Source: Desulfobulbaceae bacterium (GTDB lineage Bacteria; Desulfobacterota; Desulfobulbia; Desulfobulbales; Desulfocapsaceae). From it: a stretch of 9,103 nucleotides of DNA. The stretch covers positions 1 through 9,103 of the forward strand of contig JAMOMO010000300.1 of NCBI GenBank assembly GCA_027067035.1, read 5' to 3'. Positions 5,977 through 9,103 of the stretch are shown here, piece after piece (position 1 is the first letter of the stretch; the number at the start of each line of letters is the position of its first letter). The notes under the pieces are model-generated. The model was given only the letters and a program-made list of their open reading frames with translations. It had not been told where the DNA came from and searched no databases. A program made the position numbers and the translations under genes.

Positions 5977-6882
5977 TTGCACTACTATACTGCGTACGGT
6001 CTTTCTTTCAGCTCTGAAGTTGAGCTTCCAGGCTACAGCAAGATCCCGGAAAGCTCCACCGCCGTCAGTATAGTCTTAAACAACTCCCCTGAATCCATTC
6101 CGTCAGAAACCCGGCATACCTCAATATTCAAAACAGAGAATGGTATCGGTATTCACTGGCCCGGTGTTGCATTCTATGAAATATGTAACGGCCGGAAAAT
6201 CTCCATCTGCCCCGAAGAAGGGCACAGACCGGAACCAAAAGTACTCACCCAGCCTCTGTATGGGATTGTTCTCGCCGCGATTCTCCAGCAGAGAGAGCTT
6301 CTTGTACTCCACGGCAGCACCGTTGAAATCGGCAACAGGGCCCTGACGATTATCGGTCAGAAAGGTTTCGGCAAATCCACTCTCAGCGGCTCCCTGCTTT
6401 CCAGGGGACACCATCTTCTCTCTGATGATGTGACAGCTGTTTCAACAAGGTCACCAGCCCCGGCTCACGTTCTCCCCGGTATAGCACGCCTTAAACTCCG
6501 TACAGATGCGGCAATTGCCATTGGCTACGATCCGGATTCGCTTCCCCTTATATCCCCTTCCATTCCAAAGCATATCCTCTTTGTCCCGGAACAGTTTCAA
6601 AGCAGCAGTACCATCCTGCACACAATTGTCATGTTGGATACAGGAGATACCATTGCAATCCATGACATGACTGAAGCGGAAAAAATGATCTGGCTCTCCG
6701 GCGGACAATACTTTTCTCATTATCACCATGCCCTGGACCACAGAATCCATAAACACATCTTCAGATGCAATTCTGAACTTGTCCGCACGCTACGCATTAT
6801 CAGACTAACCATGCCCAGAGACATCAACTCACTTCCGCTTACAACAGACCTCCTTGAAAGGTACCTGCTTGAAGCCGAATAA
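5977..6882 (+). CDS. HPr-kinase-like lasso peptide tailoring kinase (PadeK/ThcoK type)
   Basis: This 301-residue HPr kinase/phosphorylase-like protein lacks the N-terminal regulatory domain of true HprK. Motifs are LLVLHGSTVEIG (108-119), Walker A GQKGFGKST (127-135), LLSDD (147-151) with the paired Asp typical of the family, and LPGIARLKLR (166-175). Homologues in paeninodin-type clusters phosphorylate the C-terminal Ser of the lasso precursor, and the precursor here ends in Ser. The start is TTG 5977: an in-frame stop lies at 5953-5955, no ATG or GTG intervenes, and HYYTAYGLSFSSEVELPG is the typical N-terminus of this family. A weak TAAGG (5961-5965) lies 11 bases upstream. It follows the precursor after 37 bases. 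A different phosphate acceptor, or poly-phosphorylation, is possible. Confidence 0.9.
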   Translation: MHYYTAYGLSFSSEVELPGYSKIPESSTAVSIVLNNSPESIPSETRHTSIFKTENGIGIHWPGVAFYEICNGRKISICPEEGHRPEPKVLTQPLYGIVLAAILQQRELLVLHGSTVEIGNRALTIIGQKGFGKSTLSGSLLSRGHHLLSDDVTAVSTRSPAPAHVLPGIARLKLRTDAAIAIGYDPDSLPLISPSIPKHILFVPEQFQSSSTILHTIVMLDTGDTIAIHDMTEAEKMIWLSGGQYFSHYHHALDHRIHKHIFRCNSELVRTLRIIRLTMPRDINSLPLTTDLLERYLLEAE

Positions 6883-6913
6883 CGGCACATCGTCACAGCG
6901 CCATTTTTCGGGC

Positions 6914-6947
6914 AAAAAAAAAGCAGGATCCGTAAGGATCCTGCTTT
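6914..6947 (-). terminator. terminator between convergent lasso operon and PEP-CTERM gene
   Basis: A perfect stem AGCAGGATCC (6922-6931) / GGATCCTGCT (6936-6945), loop GTAA, extendable by two A-T pairs. On the minus strand it is followed by nine T residues (6914-6922), so it terminates the PEP-CTERM gene well. On the plus strand only three T residues follow, so it would be a weak terminator for the lasso operon, whose last stop codon is 31 bases before it. Confidence 0.9.
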
Positions 6948-6980
6948 CCACATCAAACAGTTTTTCTTTCAAAAACCTGT

Positions 6981-7718
6981 CTATTTTCTTTTTCTTCTGG
7001 CACGCATACCCAGCAGTCCACTGAGACCTGCACCAAATAAAAGCATGGTGGCCGGTTCCGGTACCGGATTTACTATATTATCTGTATCCTGATAAAAAAA
7101 CAGGCTGTCTTTTTCTGTGAATGCCCCACCTGCGGTAAAATCAATCAGCATACTCTGATAGACATCTCCATACACTGCAGTGCCTGTTATGGCAACGTCT
7201 CCTATGTAGGAAACAATTATTTCACCAGAATACGTTGTATCGGGCATGCCGTTATACGCATTATCAATGGTCAACTCATTTCCATAACCGGATCCCGCGG
7301 TGCCCACATCACCGACATACGCCGGGGCTTCGTCATCAAACAGCACATTGCTGTCAAAACCCTCGAGCAGGATCGAATTAATGGCGGTTCCACCTGCAGC
7401 AACATCAAATATCCAGTAGCCGCCATAATAGGTAGTCAGACTTGGATCATTCATATACAGGGACCAGCCATTACCCACGGCACCAGTACCGACTCCGCCG
7501 GCATCCCATGTCACGGTATCAAAACCACCACCCTCATACGCAACACTCACCGTCATGCCGGTCATATCAAATCCGGTGGTTGTGTATGACGTTATACTGT
7601 CAACATACTCCACAGTATCTGGAATCTCATTGATGGTTATCGTGGCTGCCTGGGCAGATCCAAGCAGAGCAACAGCAAAAATCCCTGTTAACGTGGCTAC
7701 CAGATAGGTCTTTTTCAT
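6981..7718 (-). CDS. PEP-CTERM sorting-domain exported protein, function unknown
   Basis: This 245-residue secreted protein has a signal peptide (MKKTYLVATLTGIFAVALLGSAQA, cut before ATITI) and a C-terminal PEP-CTERM signal (219-245) made of VPEPATM, a hydrophobic helix and a basic RARRKRK tail. It should be exported, recognised and cleaved by an exosortase, and delivered to the cell surface or an extracellular matrix. The middle part is rich in Gly, Thr, Tyr and Asp, contains no Cys, and looks like a beta-rich domain that I do not recognise. A Shine-Dalgarno AAAGGTG (complement of 7724-7730) precedes the ATG. No exosortase gene is in the window. It is transcribed towards the lasso operon and is probably independent of it. 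Confidence 0.9.
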   Translation of the reverse strand: MKKTYLVATLTGIFAVALLGSAQAATITINEIPDTVEYVDSITSYTTTGFDMTGMTVSVAYEGGGFDTVTWDAGGVGTGAVGNGWSLYMNDPSLTTYYGGYWIFDVAAGGTAINSILLEGFDSNVLFDDEAPAYVGDVGTAGSGYGNELTIDNAYNGMPDTTYSGEIIVSYIGDVAITGTAVYGDVYQSMLIDFTAGGAFTEKDSLFFYQDTDNIVNPVPEPATMLLFGAGLSGLLGMRARRKRK

Positions 7719-7752
7719 TTCAACACCTTTTATGATACTGATAAACTTTCAT

Positions 7753-7805
7753 CGACTCCGCTTCCAGTCCCGTACATAAAAAAAAGGCACTTCCTGGAAC
7801 AGTCG
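7753..7805 (-). promoter_or_regulatory. hairpin in the 5' untranslated leader of the PEP-CTERM gene
   Basis: CGACT (7753-7757) and TTCCAG (7762-7767) are complementary to AGTCG (7801-7805) and CTGGAA (7794-7799). This gives an 11-bp interrupted stem with an asymmetric internal loop (CCGC against C) and a 26-base loop containing eight A/T in a row. It lies between the predicted promoter and the start codon, so it would be in the mRNA leader. No known riboswitch is recognised. Confidence 0.45.
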
Positions 7806-7830
7806 CAAAAAAAAGAATCTTATTTACTAT

Positions 7831-7859
7831 ATAATATCATCTATTAGCAATGCTGTAAA
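7831..7859 (-). promoter_or_regulatory. sigma-70 promoter of the PEP-CTERM gene
   Basis: On the minus strand TTTACA (complement of 7854-7859) and TATTAT (complement of 7831-7836) are 17 bases apart, each one mismatch from consensus. The start would be near 7824, giving a leader of about 105 bases. I looked for a sigma-54 site, common for PEP-CTERM regulons, and did not find one at correct spacing. Confidence 0.65.
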
Positions 7860-8187
7860 TAGCCAATTTTTCATTTCTTTGTCCAAACAGCGGCAAAAGC
7901 TCACTTACCTCTCTGCGCTTCTCCCGAAAATTAAATTTGACTTTTCGATTTTTCTGTGAAATCAACATCTCCCGACAATTAATCCGCCCATTCCTCCTTT
8001 TCAGGAAAAAAAATCATGCGCTCTTTTTTTTTTAACAAACCGGTCCTGTGACACAAAATTTCCCACAAAAATCACCATCCGGATGATTCCGCCACCTCCG
8101 GTACACATCACGCGATAAATCCATTATCCGGCTGATGATGCATTCCGCACCACAAATTGCCTGCAGCATATCGCCGGTGGAAAACAC
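7860..8187. other. gene-free, homopolymer-rich intergenic stretch
   Basis: No convincing coding region, RNA gene or riboswitch is seen on either strand. It contains A8 (8006-8013) and T10 (8024-8033) tracts separated by TCATGCGCTC, which could pair as an A-T hairpin, and a 10-base palindrome CATCCGGATG (8076-8085). Small open frames here lack ribosome-binding sites or family resemblance. Confidence 0.6.
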
Positions 8188-8226
8188 AAAAAAAAGCCCT
8201 GCCGACCTTCCGGTCAACAGGGCTTT
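8188..8226 (-). terminator. Rho-independent terminator of glnA
   Basis: On the minus strand, 37 bases after the glnA stop codon, there is an interrupted stem: AAAGCCCTG (8218-8226 complement) pairs with CAGGGCTTT (8193-8201 complement), then a two-base mismatch, then GACC/GGTC around a GGAA loop. It is followed by eight T residues (8188-8195). Confidence 0.92.
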
Positions 8227-8262
8227 CACCAAATGCGTCGTCCCCGAAGAGGGAATCAGCAG

Positions 8263-9103
8263 CTAGTAGATATCAAGGTACTCATCAAGCTCCCAGTCGG
8301 TAACTGCGGTACGGTAGCTATCCCACTCGGCCTCTTTGGCCTCAATGTATTTCTCAAAGATATGGGGTCCGAGAGTCTCTTTGGCAATGGGGCTGGCCTT
8401 AAGCTCTTCGATGGCCTCTTTGAGGCTGCCGGGCATTACCACGATTCCCGCCTCATCCATCTCGGCTGCGCTCATCTTGAAGATATCCTGATCAACGGAT
8501 GCCGGAGGAGTCAGTTTGTTCTTCACACCGTCAAGACCTGAGTTCAGCATCATGGCGAGAGCGAGGTACGGGTTACAGGTCGGATCCGGGCAGCGGATCT
8601 CTGTACGGGTTCCCAGTCCACGGGATGCGGGAATACGAACGAGGGCTGAGCGGTTGGACGCGGACCATGCGGCGTAAACAGGAGCCTCATAACCGGGAAC
8701 AAGACGTTTGTAGGAGTTTACCAGGGGATTGGTAACAGCTGCAAAACCACGGGCGTTTTTCAGGGCACCGGCGATGTAGTGGTATGCGGTCTCGGAAAGC
8801 TGAAGGGGAGCATTCTCGTCAAAGAAGGCATTGGTTCCATCGGCATTAAAGAGAGACTGGTTGGTATGCATACCGGAACCATTGATTCCAAAAATCGGTT
8901 TCGGCATAAAGGTGGCATAGAGGCCGTAGCGTGCTGCAACAGACTTTACAACCCATTTGAAAGTAATGGTGTTGTCGGCTGCGGTGAGGGCATCGGCATA
9001 TTTGAAGTTGATCTCATGCTGTCCCTCAGCCACTTCATGGTGAGATGCCTCAATCTCAAAACCCATCTCTTCAAGGGTCTCGATGATCTCGCGACGACAG
9101 TCA
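8263..9103 (-). CDS. glnA: glutamine synthetase, class I (C-terminal 279 residues; 5' end outside window)
   Basis: It catalyses ATP-dependent amidation of glutamate with ammonia, the main entry of ammonium into metabolism, in the cytoplasm as a dodecamer. Visible catalytic elements in order: HHEVAEGQHEINFKY (metal and ammonium site), NGSGMHTNQSL (catalytic His), NSYKRLVPGYEAPVY, NRSALVRIP (active-site Arg) and GTRTEIRCPDPTCNPYLAL. The C-terminal part (DQDIFKMSAAEMDEAGI ... EWDSYRTAVTDWELDEYLDIY) resembles the shorter Bacillus-like GSI-alpha form and lacks the NLYDLP adenylylation site of enteric GSI-beta, so control by GlnE-type adenylylation is unlikely. The frame continues to the window edge (DCRREIIETLEEMGFEIEA), so the ATG near 9066 is internal. 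About 160 N-terminal residues are missing. The gene is followed by a strong terminator. Confidence 0.95.
   Translation of the reverse strand, partial: DCRREIIETLEEMGFEIEASHHEVAEGQHEINFKYADALTAADNTITFKWVVKSVAARYGLYATFMPKPIFGINGSGMHTNQSLFNADGTNAFFDENAPLQLSETAYHYIAGALKNARGFAAVTNPLVNSYKRLVPGYEAPVYAAWSASNRSALVRIPASRGLGTRTEIRCPDPTCNPYLALAMMLNSGLDGVKNKLTPPASVDQDIFKMSAAEMDEAGIVVMPGSLKEAIEELKASPIAKETLGPHIFEKYIEAKEAEWDSYRTAVTDWELDEYLDIY

Noticed and set aside
7719..7960. c-di-GMP (GEMM) riboswitch or sigma-54 promoter upstream of the PEP-CTERM gene
   Set aside because: No GEMM core motifs are seen, and the TGGC and TTGC elements present are four bases too far apart for a -24/-12 promoter.
8032..8232. 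66-codon minus-strand frame between glnA and the PEP-CTERM gene
   Set aside because: Its start lies in the glnA terminator and it would need a TTG codon without a ribosome-binding site; composition is not protein-like.

Overview
The window (about 9.1 kb, moderate GC) reads like chromosome from a Gram-negative bacterium with an exosortase/PEP-CTERM system, most plausibly a Desulfobacterota (deltaproteobacterial) relative. That assignment is an inference. It rests on a PEP-CTERM protein, a class I-alpha type glutamine synthetase, a GGGACAGACCC-type REP-like inverted repeat of a kind I associate with such genomes, and the codon and GC style. No rRNA or other taxonomic marker is present.

Layout. 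Bases 1-50 hold an inverted repeat. Next come a complete adenylyl-sulfate kinase gene (cysC, 78-680) and a small secreted helix-hairpin-helix (ComEA-like) protein with its own promoter and a strong terminator (835-1142). Bases 1172-6882 form a complete lasso-peptide biosynthetic operon. It starts from a near-consensus sigma-70 promoter and encodes, in order, a two-gene ABC exporter (ATPase, ABC-2 permease), the B1 leader-recognition protein (PqqD/RRE fold), the B2 leader peptidase (transglutaminase-like), the C macrolactam synthetase (asparagine synthetase-like), a 60-residue precursor A, and an HPr-kinase-like tailoring kinase K. The genes overlap or nearly abut, apart from a 65-base gap before B1 and a 37-base gap before K. 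Convergent to the operon are a PEP-CTERM exported protein (6981-7718, minus strand) and, after a 544-base gene-free stretch, the 3' part of glnA (8263-9103, minus strand, cut by the window edge).

How the lasso system should work. B1 binds the leader (motif Y-x-P-P ... G-x5-T). B2 cuts after residue 40, two residues past the leader threonine. C adenylates Asp9 of the core and closes an Ala1-Asp9 isopeptide ring around the tail. The core is ATEEGAKCDGVLFGDQPCVS. It has one Cys in the ring (C8) and one near the end of the tail (C18), so a ring-tail disulfide (class III-like topology) is possible. It ends in Ser, the residue phosphorylated by the paeninodin-type kinases (PadeK/ThcoK) that K resembles. 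The ABC pair would export the product. The combination of a possible disulfide with C-terminal phosphorylation is the most novel aspect of the window.

Regulation. The precursor is the sixth of seven genes, an unusual place for the most heavily needed product. A perfect consensus promoter (TTGACA, 17 bases, TATAAT; 5589-5617) lies inside the 3' end of the cyclase gene, about 140 bases upstream of the precursor, and two inverted repeats sit just after its predicted start point. This suggests that precursor and kinase also have a separate transcript.
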